Shown: piece by piece, positions 28,505 to 37,570 of the stretch
Layout: each line of letters starts with the position of its first letter
Position numbering within the stretch: position 1 is the stretch's first letter
From: Allobranchiibius huperziae
Lineage (GTDB): Bacteria; Actinomycetota; Actinomycetes; Actinomycetales; Dermatophilaceae
DNA: 64,000 bases
Reading direction: 5' to 3'
Assembly (NCBI RefSeq): GCF_013410455.1
Contig: NZ_JACCFW010000001.1
Coordinates: 388,929 to 452,928 of the forward strand
Position numbers and translations under genes: made by a program
Notes under the pieces: model-generated
Told to the model about the DNA's origin: nothing
Seen by the model: only the letters and a program-made list of their open reading frames with translations
Database searches by the model: none

Positions 28505-31500
28505 CGCTCTGAACGACGCTGCTGCGCGGGACGCGATCCGCACGCGCACGGACGCCACCTTGTTCGTCGATGCCGGCGCGGGGTCCGGCAAGACCACGGC
28601 CTTGATCGGCCGGATGCTGCGGCTGCTCCTGGTCGATGAAGTGCCGATCGGCGCCATCGCTGCGGTGACCTTTACTGAGCGCGCGGCCGCTGAGCTTCGC
28701 GAAAGACTGCGGACGGCGCTCGAGCGTGAGCATGCGGCGGGCGCGGAGGCGCAGGGGCTGATCGACGATGCTCTGGACGGTCTCGACCTCGCAGCCATCG
28801 GCACGCTGCACGCGTTCGCCCAGCAGCTGCTCCTGCAGCACCCGATCGAGGCTGGCATACCGCCTCTGGTCGAGGTGCTCGAGGCGGTGGGATCGTCGGT
28901 GGCATTCGAGGCACGGTGGGTTCAGATCCGTTCCCGACTCTTGGAAGACCCCACGATCGCGGACGCTCTGTCCGTGCTGTTCGGCACCGGGACCAAGATC
29001 GATCAGCTGCGCCCGGTCATCACGGCACTCAACAACGACTGGGACCTGGTCGAGTCGCACGTGTTGGCCAACCCGACCCCGCCCATCACTGTCCCGGATC
29101 TGACCGCTCTGGTCTCGCTGGCACGACGGATCGCATCCGAGGCCGACACCTGCAAGGACCCGGAAGACAAGTTCGTGCCCTACCTGCGCGCGCTTGGAGC
29201 GTGGGCCGAAACGGCCGGTGTCGCGGACGGTCTGGCATCCGCACTGCTGACCCTCCAGGCCGGCGTTGAGTTGAAGTTCAAGTATGGCAAGACGTCGAAC
29301 TGGAAGGATCTGAAAGCCCTCAAGACGGACTGCGGGGACTGGCAGGACGCCGTTGTCCTCGCACGCCAGCGGATTCTTAATACGGCCTTGCGCGTGCTGG
29401 TGCAGTGGTGTGGTCGCGAAGTTCTCGATGCAGCCCATGCTCGGCAGGCAGATGGACAGTTGGAGTTTCACGACCTCCTTGTGCTCGCGCGCAACGTGCT
29501 GCGCGCCGATGCCGGTGTCCGGCAGAGCCTGCACGAGCGATACCGGCACCTGTTGCTCGACGAATTCCAAGACACCGATCCGATCCAGGTGGAGATCGCC
29601 ATCCGGATCGCCGGAGGCGCTGAAGCCGGGGAGGCCGACTGCCGCGACGCCTACGCCCACGCCCCGGCTGGATCCCTTTTCGTCGTCGGCGACCCGAAGC
29701 AGTCGATCTACCGATTCCGTCGGGCCGACATCGCGGTGTACCTGGATGCCCGCGCCGTCATCGGCGAGCCGTTGTCGCTCACGACCAACTTTCGATCGAG
29801 CGACCAGATTCTCGAATGGGTCAATGGCGTCTTCGGGCAGGTCATCCAACCGGTCGCCGGCGGACAGCCCGACTATGCGCCCCTCGATGCTCATAGACCC
29901 GCGGCCACCGTCGGAGCTGCGGTCACGGTGCTCGGGCCGGAGCCACACGTCCTGGACGGCGGTGGTCGGCTGTACGCGGATCAGTTGCGCGCCGTGGAGG
30001 CCGAGGACGTGGCCGCTGCGATTACTCGTGCTCTGCACGAAGGCTGGACCGTCTTCGACGAGGCGCTGAGCGAATGGCGCACCATCCAGCACCGCGACAT
30101 CACCGTCCTCATACCTGCCCGCACCTCGCTGCCAATGCTCGAGAACGCCCTGGATGCCGCAGGGATTGAATACCGCACTGAAGCAAGCTCGTTGGTCTAT
30201 TCCGCCCCCGAGGTGCGCTCCCTGATGGCCGCTGCCAGAGCCGTCGCGGACCCGACCGACGCGTTGGCGTTGGTCACTGCTCTGCGTAGCCCGCTCTTCG
30301 GCTGCGGCGATGACGATCTCTGGTCGTGGCGCGCGCAAGGTCAGTCATTCAACATTTTGACGCGCGTCGACGAAGACTCCGGACATCCGGTCGGCAAGGC
30401 CGTCGCCTACCTCGGAAGTCTGCACCGGCGCTCACGATGGCTCGCGCCCAGTGAGGTGCTCGGCCAGATCGTCCACGACCGCCGAATGCTAGAGGTCGCC
30501 GCGTGGGGCCCTCGCGCTCGCGACTCGTGGCGTCGTTGCGGTACGTCATGGATCAAGCCCGCGCGTGGGTCGACGTGGAGCACGGTGGGCTGCGCGCGTA
30601 CCTGTTGTGGGCAGCAGCACAAGGTGCGGAAACTGCCCAGGCCGCCGAATCGGTGCTCCCGGAGTCCGACGTGGACGCCGTCCGGGTCATGACGATCCAC
30701 GCCGCGAAGGGCCTGGAGTTTCCGATGGTTGTGATGTCCGGTCTCGGCGCACAACACCGCAACAGTCCCGGAGTGCGGATCCTCTGGAATGACAACGGAT
30801 ACGAAGCAGCCATCAACAAGAAGCTCACCACGGGTGAGTTCGACGCGCGGGTGCCGATCGATGAGCAGATGGGGCATCTCGAGCGGGACCGGCTGATGTA
30901 CGTCGCAGCGACCCGTGCCCGTGACCATCTCGTGGTGTCGCTCCACCGGTCCGGACCGGTGGACACGAACGCCGGTCGCCTCGCCGGCTGTGGGGCGAGT
31001 GGGTTCGGTGCGGTCACGCTGGTCGCGGATCCGTCCCACGCGGTCCCCGCTGCGTCGTCGCGCACGGCGACTGCGCCACCCGACTTCGCGGAGTGGTCTA
31101 CGCGTCTGCGCGAGGCGCTTGCACGTACCGCTGTTGCGTCGTCGGTCAGTGCTTCCGGTCTGGAGGGCACCGAACCGGATGCACTGCGGGCACCCACGGT
31201 CGGCGTCCCTCCAACGGCTGGGCATGAGACCCCTGACGCTGAGGACTTGCCGGCGGGCACGGCGAAGGGCTCCAGAGATCTGGGCGCCTCTCCGTGGACC
31301 AAGGGGCGGTACGGGTCAGCCGTGGGCCGCGCGGTGCACGGCGTTCTGCAACTGGTGGACCTACAGTCCGGTGCCGGTCTCGAAAATGCGGTGACGGCTC
31401 AGGTGCTCGCCGAGGGCGTGGTCGACTTCGAGGTGCTGGTCACGCAACTCGTGCGGGTGGCGCTGGCGTCGGACATCGTGCAGCGCGCAGCCGTGCGCCC

Positions 31501-31786
31501 GCATTGGCGTGAGTCATTCGTCGGCATGGAACAACCCGATGGGACCATCCTCGAAGGGGTCATCGACCTGATGTACCGAGAGGACGACGGGTCGATCGTC
31601 ATCGTCGACTACAAGACCGATCAGATCCCTGAGGCGGCGCTCTCCGCGCGAGCAAACTTCTACGCACCTCAGGTGGCGGCGTACCGATGCATTGTGCAGA
31701 CCGCAACTGGCGCCGAAGTAGCAAGGCCTCACCTGTTGTTCGTCGGTGAGCGCGGAGCGTTCGATGTGCCGGTCGAGCCTTCATGA
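28497..31786 (+). pseudogene. AddA/UvrD-like helicase-nuclease gene with a 1-nt frameshift
   Basis: A roughly 1096-residue superfamily 1 helicase read in two frames. The first (28497 to about 30537) has Walker A AGAGSGKTT, motif Ia VTFTERAAAELRERL, Walker B LLLDEFQDTDPIQ and GDPKQSIYRFRRAD. The second carries VRVMTIHAAKGLEFPMVV (motif V), YVAATRARDHLVV (motif VI) and a C-terminal PD-(D/E)XK nuclease (GVIDLMYRE...VIVDYKTDQI...QVAAY). The protein would be continuous (DSWRR then LRYVMDQARAW) if one T were added at about 30536. Without it the first frame ends at 30692 with a scrambled tail lacking motifs IV-VI. This could be true inactivation, a base-calling error, or less likely recoding. Partner of the AddB-like gene. 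Confidence 0.75.
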
Positions 31787-31792
31787 GGGTGC

Positions 31793-31969
31793 TCAGCCCT
31801 CTGCACTGTCCTGGCGGAGTCGTTCGCGTTCGCGGCGACGATCGTGTCGGTGGGTTCGGCGCTTCACCCTCTTGACCGCGCCCGGTCGCTGCGCCCAGGC
31901 AACCACAAAGCGCCAACGGCTGTATACGTCTACTTCGTCGCCGCTGACAGGGCGCTGGTCAGTCTTCAT
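31793..31969 (-). CDS. Small basic protein, unknown
   Basis: A 58-residue ORF from an ATG at 31969, MKTDQRPVSGDEVDVYSRWR at its start, then VVAWAQRPGAVKRVKRRTHR and a strongly basic C-terminus. The composition resembles small conserved basic proteins of actinobacterial mobile regions more than a shadow frame. No clear ribosome site precedes the ATG, and the open frame continues upstream for another 23 codons. It lies tail to tail with the AddA-like gene. Function unknown. Confidence 0.4.
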   Translation of the reverse strand: MKTDQRPVSGDEVDVYSRWRFVVAWAQRPGAVKRVKRRTHRHDRRRERERLRQDSAEG

Positions 31970-32142
31970 CGCGCAATTCTGCCCGGCATTCCTCCGAGCT
32001 GGACTTCGACGGGGCCATTCGACGCTGCTGGCGGTCACTGTCTGCCTGCGCTTCTACCTCAGGCGAACGGTGCATCACCAAAGCGGTTCAAGGTTGCTAT
32101 CGCTGAGTGCGACGCAAAGCCAATCTCCTTGGATTGGGTCGG

Positions 32143-32289
32143 CTAGCGCGTCGGCAATGGCCCGAAAGGTGCCGTGACTGCGAAGCCTTCGCGCAGCAGG
32201 GCCCCGGCAGCTGAATTGATCGCGAAGGACGGGGCCGTGGTCACGAAATGCGCCCACTCGCTGTCGCGTGCTTGGTGCAAGCACTTCAT
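32143..32289 (-). CDS. Possible 48-residue small protein or gene fragment
   Basis: An ATG at 32289 overlaps the stop of the preceding minus-strand ORF (ATGA). The product, from MKCLHQARDSEWAHFVTTAP to GFAVTAPFGPLPTR, has protein-like composition. Either it is a coupled small gene, or this and the upstream ORF are two pieces of one frameshifted gene. I cannot assign a family. Confidence 0.3.
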   Translation of the reverse strand: MKCLHQARDSEWAHFVTTAPSFAINSAAGALLREGFAVTAPFGPLPTR

Positions 32290-32465
32290 CGTTGTCTGAT
32301 TGGCTTTCGCATGGAGGAGGCACGTCGTCCTAGTACCGTTCGCGCGATCTCACTCCCCGAGATGTCGCCGACACCGGAGGCCGCACTCACTTCGTACCCT
32401 TCGAATATCTGCAGCGCAACGTCACTAGTTCCATCTGGTACGCGTTGGGCTGGTCCGAGAAGCAC
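32286..32465 (-). CDS. Possible 59-residue small protein or gene fragment
   Basis: Read from a GTG at 32465, the frame gives VLLGPAQRVPDGTSDVALQI followed by FEGYEVSAASGVGDISGSEI and a basic tail. It looks like real protein sequence but is short, has no clear ribosome site, and is closed upstream by a TAG. It may be the remains of a larger gene. Confidence 0.3.
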   Translation of the reverse strand: MLLGPAQRVPDGTSDVALQIFEGYEVSAASGVGDISGSEIARTVLGRRASSMRKPIRQR

Positions 32466-32757
32466 GCTGCGATTCGCCTAAACGCATGACGGTGAACGGC
32501 GTGGGATCAGAGCGTGGCCATGCGACGGTGGCGAGGACAGGCCAGGACGAAGTAGCCATAATCTGGGGGCCAAGTTCCCGACCTCATGCCATGCATAGGG
32601 GTCCCTTGATGGTCCTAGACGCCGGAACGTCCATCTAGATGCTGATCGTCCAGCGTCTCTGGGGCTCATGCTTCCGACAGCGCTTCCCAGTCGACTGTCG
32701 ATGAGGAACGTAGGGTGTTGGAACATGCGTCTTGTGAACGCTTCCAGGAGGGGACAA
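32466..32757. other. Intergenic stretch, probably decayed
   Basis: Nothing convincing is coded here. A short minus-strand run (GTWPPDYGYFVLACPRHRR, near 32520-32580) looks protein-like and may be another fossil fragment. The right end carries AGGAGGGG at 32746-32753, the ribosome site of the next gene. Confidence 0.3.
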
Positions 32758-33810
32758 GTGGCAAGTACAGAGAGCGCCGAAACGGGTGCTGATGCATCGG
32801 AGTGTGGTCGGATGTGGCCGCATGTCGCTGACCACCTTGCGCGTTACTTATCGATGGATCCGGAGTGGACTCTGCTCTACACCGGTGGCTTGATGTGGTG
32901 GCCCGGGCCCCTCCCGCAGCGTATTCAAGTTATCGACGAGCACCCCGCGCCCAAGTCAGACGAGATTCTTCTTCTGGAGGCAACAACTGACCTCTTCTAT
33001 ATACCTGGGGACGAGGAGCTCGGCTCGCAGGTTGCCCTCACGCTCAACGAGACATTCCACTTCGGATCGTTCTATTGGTCCGACGACGTGGTGCGTGCAT
33101 CTACAACCCTCGCTTGGACCCGTGGCGATGAACAGATGCTCGGAGTGCTCCGACAAGCATGTCTGCAGCAGGCAACCCGCGCAAACCAGGTCGCGCTCTG
33201 TTACCTGGGTGTGCCGTCCGCGATCGCACCCGAGTCGGATGCTCCCTTCGAGCATGATGGATTCGTCGTTTGCGAACAGCCCCACCCGGGTTATGGAATC
33301 CGTTACGAGCCTGATGAAATTCTTACTATCTACGCTGGCTTGCAAACGCTCGCCCCCGAACCTGACGACCTAGTGGAGCGCGTGGCAGCAGCACGCGAGT
33401 CTTCACGAATCGCTCTACAGAAAGAGGGTTTTCGATCCGAGCACGGTCCTGGCGCGGCTGAGTGGCTGACTCGAGACGACGTTGATATCCTGATTCGGCC
33501 GTTGCATGAGCCAGCACAGGTCGCAAAATACGGCACCGGCCTGATGCTCCGCGTGCCAGTGCTCCACACCTCGGAACCAACCTCCTCGATAGTGCTGAAC
33601 TCAGCGAACGTCTCCGCCGTGCTCAATTCCGAAAGGGGTTACAGCCAGCTGGGTCCAGTCGCGTGGGATGAGCGTTTCGGCATTCATGTCCGCGTAATTC
33701 TCGATGCGGCAGCTCTAACCAGCAGCGAAAATCTTGCTTCGCTCCTCACGTCCGTCGTCCTACAGGTCGCCGCCGCAGCCAAAGCCCTTCGACCGGGTTC
33801 TGGTGGATGA
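32758..33810 (+). CDS. YbjN-like tandem-domain protein, first gene of an unknown pair
   Basis: 350 residues from a GTG at 32758 with AGGAGGGG 5-12 bases upstream. Two YbjN / type III secretion chaperone-like modules are suggested: the first around LNETFHFGSFYWSDDVVRAS (about residues 105-125) and the second at the C-terminus (VLNSANVSAVLNSE, then WDERFGIHVRVILDAAALTS). Such folds bind peptides or act as chaperones in other families. Here this is inferred from pattern only. There is no signal peptide. The stop overlaps the next gene's start by 8 nt. It lies in the accessory region with the BREX and SIR2 modules, so a conflict-system role is possible. Confidence 0.6.
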   Translation: MASTESAETGADASECGRMWPHVADHLARYLSMDPEWTLLYTGGLMWWPGPLPQRIQVIDEHPAPKSDEILLLEATTDLFYIPGDEELGSQVALTLNETFHFGSFYWSDDVVRASTTLAWTRGDEQMLGVLRQACLQQATRANQVALCYLGVPSAIAPESDAPFEHDGFVVCEQPHPGYGIRYEPDEILTIYAGLQTLAPEPDDLVERVAAARESSRIALQKEGFRSEHGPGAAEWLTRDDVDILIRPLHEPAQVAKYGTGLMLRVPVLHTSEPTSSIVLNSANVSAVLNSERGYSQLGPVAWDERFGIHVRVILDAAALTSSENLASLLTSVVLQVAAAAKALRPGSGG

Positions 33811-34477
33811 TCGGCGAGGGCTGCCACCGGTTAGTGCGCACCTGACGTTGCGGAACCCCCAATGGTCCTCGCGTCAGCGATACGCTCGCGTGCGCAATTC
33901 ACCTTCCGCCACTCTCAACAATAGATCGGGGAACGACGTGCCGATCGGAGCGCGCTTGCCACAGGTTCCATCGACCACCGGATGGTTGGTAGTACTGCCC
34001 CAAGACGACGACCCACGTCTTGGATACGCCGACCTGGAACTTGAGCCGCACAGGAGCCTCGAGATCAGCTTCTTCCTCGAGAACACCGCGTATGGAGAGC
34101 TGCAACAGACGTGGTCGCTGCGTTACTCGCGGGCACGGGCCACCATCACGCACTGGGTCCAGCTGGACCTCCTGGATCCGTGGACGTGTGAAGAAGTTCG
34201 TACGATTCCTCTGTCTCGGCGAGCCGACCTACGACAGCTCCTCGATGACGCAGCCGTGCCCCAGTTGTTCACCGCCCTGTGCGCCGAAGTGCCAGACTTG
34301 ATCGGGTCGGTGCGGCCGGATCAGCTGCCAGCCCATCTACCGTCGGGCGACAATGCACCTCGGCGCTCGCAGGTATGGCAGCCGATGCCGGGATACGACG
34401 TGACCGAAGTTCGCGGCGGTTGGTCGTCCGTGGCACCGGTCAAGTACCTGTCCGCCGGATCCCGATTCTCTGAATGA
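33803..34477 (+). CDS. Unknown protein coupled to the YbjN-like gene
   Basis: 224 residues from a GTG at 33803 that overlaps the upstream stop, implying translational coupling; longer in-frame extension upstream only shadows the previous gene. It contains beta-rich segments (GWLVVLPQDDDPRLGYADLE, HRSLEISFFLEN) and WSLRYSRARATITHWVQLDL. It has no cysteine-rich motif, P-loop or membrane segment. I recognise no family. It is probably the partner of the 32758 gene product. Confidence 0.6.
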   Translation: MDDRRGLPPVSAHLTLRNPQWSSRQRYARVRNSPSATLNNRSGNDVPIGARLPQVPSTTGWLVVLPQDDDPRLGYADLELEPHRSLEISFFLENTAYGELQQTWSLRYSRARATITHWVQLDLLDPWTCEEVRTIPLSRRADLRQLLDDAAVPQLFTALCAEVPDLIGSVRPDQLPAHLPSGDNAPRRSQVWQPMPGYDVTEVRGGWSSVAPVKYLSAGSRFSE

Positions 34478-34588
34478 ATTGGATCGAATGTCACTGACCT
34501 CTTGGTGAGCAGGTTGCATCGCGATATTCGCTCCTTGCGAGAGACTCGTCCTCCCCACAACAACGTCAAACGCTCAAGCCCCGAGGCG

Positions 34589-35455
34589 TCAAGCCTCAAG
34601 GACGGTCCCGTGCGTCCGCCAGGCGAAGTCGCCGGCGATCCGATGGGTCTCGGCGTACAGAGCGGTGATCGTGTCGATGAGGTGCTGAGGCAGGAACGGA
34701 TTGGCTGACAACCGGGCCTCCGCGATGAGCCACCCACCGTTGAGGTAGTAGCGGCCGTAGACCGCGTCACGGTTGAGCAGCGCGACTTCGCGCGTCGCGA
34801 CTGAGGTGTTACGGGTCTTCACGGGAGTCTGAAGCACCCACACCGCTCTGCTGTCGCCGTCGACTCGAATCGTGATCGCTCCCTCTGCGTCACCCAGCCG
34901 GAAGTAGTTGTCGTTAAGACGACTGACTTTTGGACAAATTTCGGCCAAGGTGTGTTCTACGGCGTCGGCGAGCTCGGACGGCCCTTCCGCGGCGATCGGC
35001 TCGCGAGTGTCAAACGACGCTTGAGGCTCGTCCGGGGCGGGGATTGTCAGCGTCCCCGCATCGAGCACGACGGGAGACGGGACGTTGTAGACGTCCCGCA
35101 ACAGTCCCACCATCACCCATGAAATGTGGTCGGCCAGGTGCAGCTTTCCGTTGTGCACGAGGCGCCACTCGAACGTTGCAGGATGTGTCGTAATCCCGAG
35201 CGCTTTAGTCACTCGGCGCTGCTCCTGCCCCAGGTCGAAGCTGCTGAGAGCAGGAGCTGTGAGCTCGAAATTCGACAGCTCGTCCTCCCTGGTCACCACT
35301 ACCAACGGCTCGTCGTGTTGATCGAGCGAATACACCTCGTATCGCTCGGTCCTCGACAGTTGTGCCAGGTGATCACCGAGCGCCACCTCGAAGGTGGCCC
35401 ACTCCTTGGCCACCTCGGCGTCGAAACCGCGTGCCTGTGTTGCCTGCTCGTCCAT
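34589..35455 (-). CDS. YbjN / TY-chaperone-like protein
   Basis: 288 residues, ATG at 35455 with GGAG at a suitable distance. The N-terminal half holds a chaperone-like alpha/beta unit (FEVALGDHLAQLSRTERYEV, then FELTAPALSSFDLG). The C-terminal half has the YbjN-like pattern of a short strand, a YYLNGGWLIAEARLSANPFL core and a helix. This resembles the T3SS-chaperone/YbjN peptide-binding group found in actinobacterial conflict loci, but the assignment is by eye. It faces the preceding pair convergently and is divergent from the SIR2 gene. Confidence 0.55.
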   Translation of the reverse strand: MDEQATQARGFDAEVAKEWATFEVALGDHLAQLSRTERYEVYSLDQHDEPLVVVTREDELSNFELTAPALSSFDLGQEQRRVTKALGITTHPATFEWRLVHNGKLHLADHISWVMVGLLRDVYNVPSPVVLDAGTLTIPAPDEPQASFDTREPIAAEGPSELADAVEHTLAEICPKVSRLNDNYFRLGDAEGAITIRVDGDSRAVWVLQTPVKTRNTSVATREVALLNRDAVYGRYYLNGGWLIAEARLSANPFLPQHLIDTITALYAETHRIAGDFAWRTHGTVLEA

Positions 35456-35622
35456 CTGCTCTCCTCAGTCGGTCTTTATCCTCACTTGGAACATAACCGG
35501 GGGTACCGACAACGGCTGGATGAGCGCAGCGATGCACACCCGTCGCCGGTCGACGACACGTAGGTTGACCTTGCCGGCGTGAGCACGTTGGACGCTGAGC
35601 CAGCTATCAAGGATTGGTGCTT

Positions 35623-37131
35623 ATGGCAGATCTAGGTCATCTCTTCGTCGTGCGCGGCAAGCTCGAGAGTGTCTACTGCGACGCCTTGATCGTGCCCACC
35701 GACAGCAGCGCCCAGTTGGAGCGAACGTGGGATGGCGTGCTAAGCGGGGTGCGCCGACCAAAGAGGCTCGAGAACGGCTTCGCTCGGGCACTTCGCGACG
35801 ACTCCGGCGTACCTGTTTGGTACCTGGATGTCACCGAACGTGGCGATGTGAGTATCGACGCGCTTGTGAAGCACCTGTCGTCTGTACTCGAGGATGTCGC
35901 CGCCGCGAATCTCGAAACCACGCGCGCGCGTCCGCTGGTGGCGGTGCCCGCGCTGGGGCTCGCGGGTGGCGGGCACCATGGATCCGCGGGAGCAGCTATA
36001 GGGCGAGTCATGGAGGCGCTCCAGGCAGGAGCCGATGGCATCGACATCGCCTTCGTGCTGTTCTCTGAATCGGACTACGCCGCTGCCCAATGGGTCCGCC
36101 GTCAAAGCGGTGCCTGCGACACAGATGACGCACTCCACAAAACCCAATCGCGGCTCGCAGACCTAGCTCGCAAGGGCGGTCTGTCGCTTTTGATCGGAGC
36201 CGGCGTGAGCATAGGCGCTGGCCTCCCCAGCTGGACCGACCTGATCGAAGACCTTCGTTCCTACCTCACGCAGAGTCAGAAAGATGCCCTCGGGAAGCTC
36301 AGCGTTCTGGATCAGGCGGAGTACCTGGCTGCCGTCAAGGGAACGAAGCTCGGGTCGGTGGTGGCCAACAAGATCAAGGTTGTGCAGCGCCCGGCCCTTG
36401 GTCACCTGCTCCTTGCATCGCTCGGATGCAGGGCAGTGGCGACGACGAACTACGACACGTTGTACGAGAACGCAGTGGCTGCCCAGGCCGGCGCGCCTAT
36501 GCCCACGCTGCTGCCGTACGACGGTCCTGCGCCTGGAGGATCCTGGGTGCTCAAACTGCATGGCGACGTCGACCACCCCGAGGACGTAGTCCTTGCTCGC
36601 AGTGAGTTCATCGCGTACGACGCGAAGAATGGACCTGCCGGCGCGATCTTCCAGTCGATGCTTCTGACGACCCACCTTCTGGCGGTCGGAGTCTCGTTCA
36701 GGGACGACAACATCCTTCGGTTGACCCACGAGGTCGCCGGGTTCGTCGAAGCGGGAGGCAGCTCTCAGAAGAATGAGTTGGGGACGGTTCTCGCGTTAGG
36801 TGGGGATGAGCTCCAGGCGGCTATTTGGGGCGGCCGGTTGCATTGGGTCGCGATCGGCGAGGATTCCGACGAATCGTTGACGCAGGCCAGGGAACTCGAG
36901 ATCTTTCTGGACCACTTAGCGATGCACGCGAGTGTGTCGTCCAGCTACCTGCTCGATCCGCGGTATGCCGCGCTCACTGAGGAAGACAGCGAGGTCATCG
37001 CGGCTGCCCGGGCAGTCGCGGACATCGTGCCCAAGAAACCGAGCGCTCGCGATCGGTGGAAACCCCTTCGTGACTCCCTTGCGGCGCTCGGCTACAAGCA
37101 CCCCGCTTCTGAACTTCCGGAGGCACCGTGA
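35623..37131 (+). CDS. Macro-like domain fused to a SIR2-like NADase domain
   Basis: 502 residues from the ATG at 35623, nine bases after AAGGA. Residues 1-160 look like a macro domain (FVVRGKLESVYCDALIVPTD at the start, VAVPALGLAGGGHHGSAGAA in the middle, then IDIAFVLFSESDYAAA). From about residue 185 a SIR2-like domain follows: LLIGAGVSIGAGLPSW (NAD site), ATTNYDTLYENA with the conserved Asn near 273, LKLHGD with the likely catalytic His at 313, and LLAVGVSFRDDNI. SIR2-like domains in phage defence deplete NAD+; macro domains bind ADP-ribose. The pairing suggests an NAD-based abortive system. It overlaps the next gene by GTGA. Confidence 0.8.
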   Translation: MADLGHLFVVRGKLESVYCDALIVPTDSSAQLERTWDGVLSGVRRPKRLENGFARALRDDSGVPVWYLDVTERGDVSIDALVKHLSSVLEDVAAANLETTRARPLVAVPALGLAGGGHHGSAGAAIGRVMEALQAGADGIDIAFVLFSESDYAAAQWVRRQSGACDTDDALHKTQSRLADLARKGGLSLLIGAGVSIGAGLPSWTDLIEDLRSYLTQSQKDALGKLSVLDQAEYLAAVKGTKLGSVVANKIKVVQRPALGHLLLASLGCRAVATTNYDTLYENAVAAQAGAPMPTLLPYDGPAPGGSWVLKLHGDVDHPEDVVLARSEFIAYDAKNGPAGAIFQSMLLTTHLLAVGVSFRDDNILRLTHEVAGFVEAGGSSQKNELGTVLALGGDELQAAIWGGRLHWVAIGEDSDESLTQARELEIFLDHLAMHASVSSSYLLDPRYAALTEEDSEVIAAARAVADIVPKKPSARDRWKPLRDSLAALGYKHPASELPEAP

Positions 37132-37448
37132 CGACAGTCGATTTCTCCGTCGAAGGGCAGGCTGACGGTGGGTCGCTCTCCTTCCACAATGGAATGTGGG
37201 GACCAGCGACCACTCTCCTCTACCAAGCAGTTGAACTCGCGAGGTCAGGCGTTGTCGACGCGCCGACGTGGAACGTTGCCGAGGTGACCGGAACGATCCG
37301 AGGTGGTGATCTGCACTGCCTCCTGGATGCGCTCGATGACTCGGATTTCGCAGGCTACGAGGGGACGGTGAAGCGAGAGGACGTGGGGCTATTTCTAGCT
37401 GCGGCTCGGCCGGCTGAGGTATACCGCATCAGCGGTTTTGAGGTGTGA
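37128..37448 (+). CDS. Small unknown protein coupled to the macro/SIR2 gene
   Basis: 106 residues from a GTG overlapping the SIR2 stop (GTGA). It begins TTVDFSVEGQADGGSLSFHN and contains GMWGPATTLLYQAVELARSG and an acidic LHCLLDALDDSDFAGYEG run. It is acidic and soluble, with no signal peptide. Translational coupling to a predicted NADase gene suggests an inhibitor, sensor or adaptor. I recognise no family. Confidence 0.6.
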   Translation: MTTVDFSVEGQADGGSLSFHNGMWGPATTLLYQAVELARSGVVDAPTWNVAEVTGTIRGGDLHCLLDALDDSDFAGYEGTVKREDVGLFLAAARPAEVYRISGFEV

Positions 37449-37570
37449 CGGCGGCTTCCGGAGAACGTTGTCGGCGTCGATACGGCACTCCCATGTGCCA
37501 CGAACGTCGATGGCCTGTTCGAAACGGCTCACCTTGGCGTTGGTGAGGGCAGCGTGTACTAGTGATGGGA

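Noticed and set aside
30530-30545. Programmed ribosomal frameshift in the AddA-like gene
   Set aside because: No slippery heptamer or downstream structure is evident; a deletion or sequencing error is simpler.
37449-37570. Right attachment site matching the tRNA-Thr 3' end
   Set aside because: No stretch similar to the tRNA 3' end could be found here by eye.
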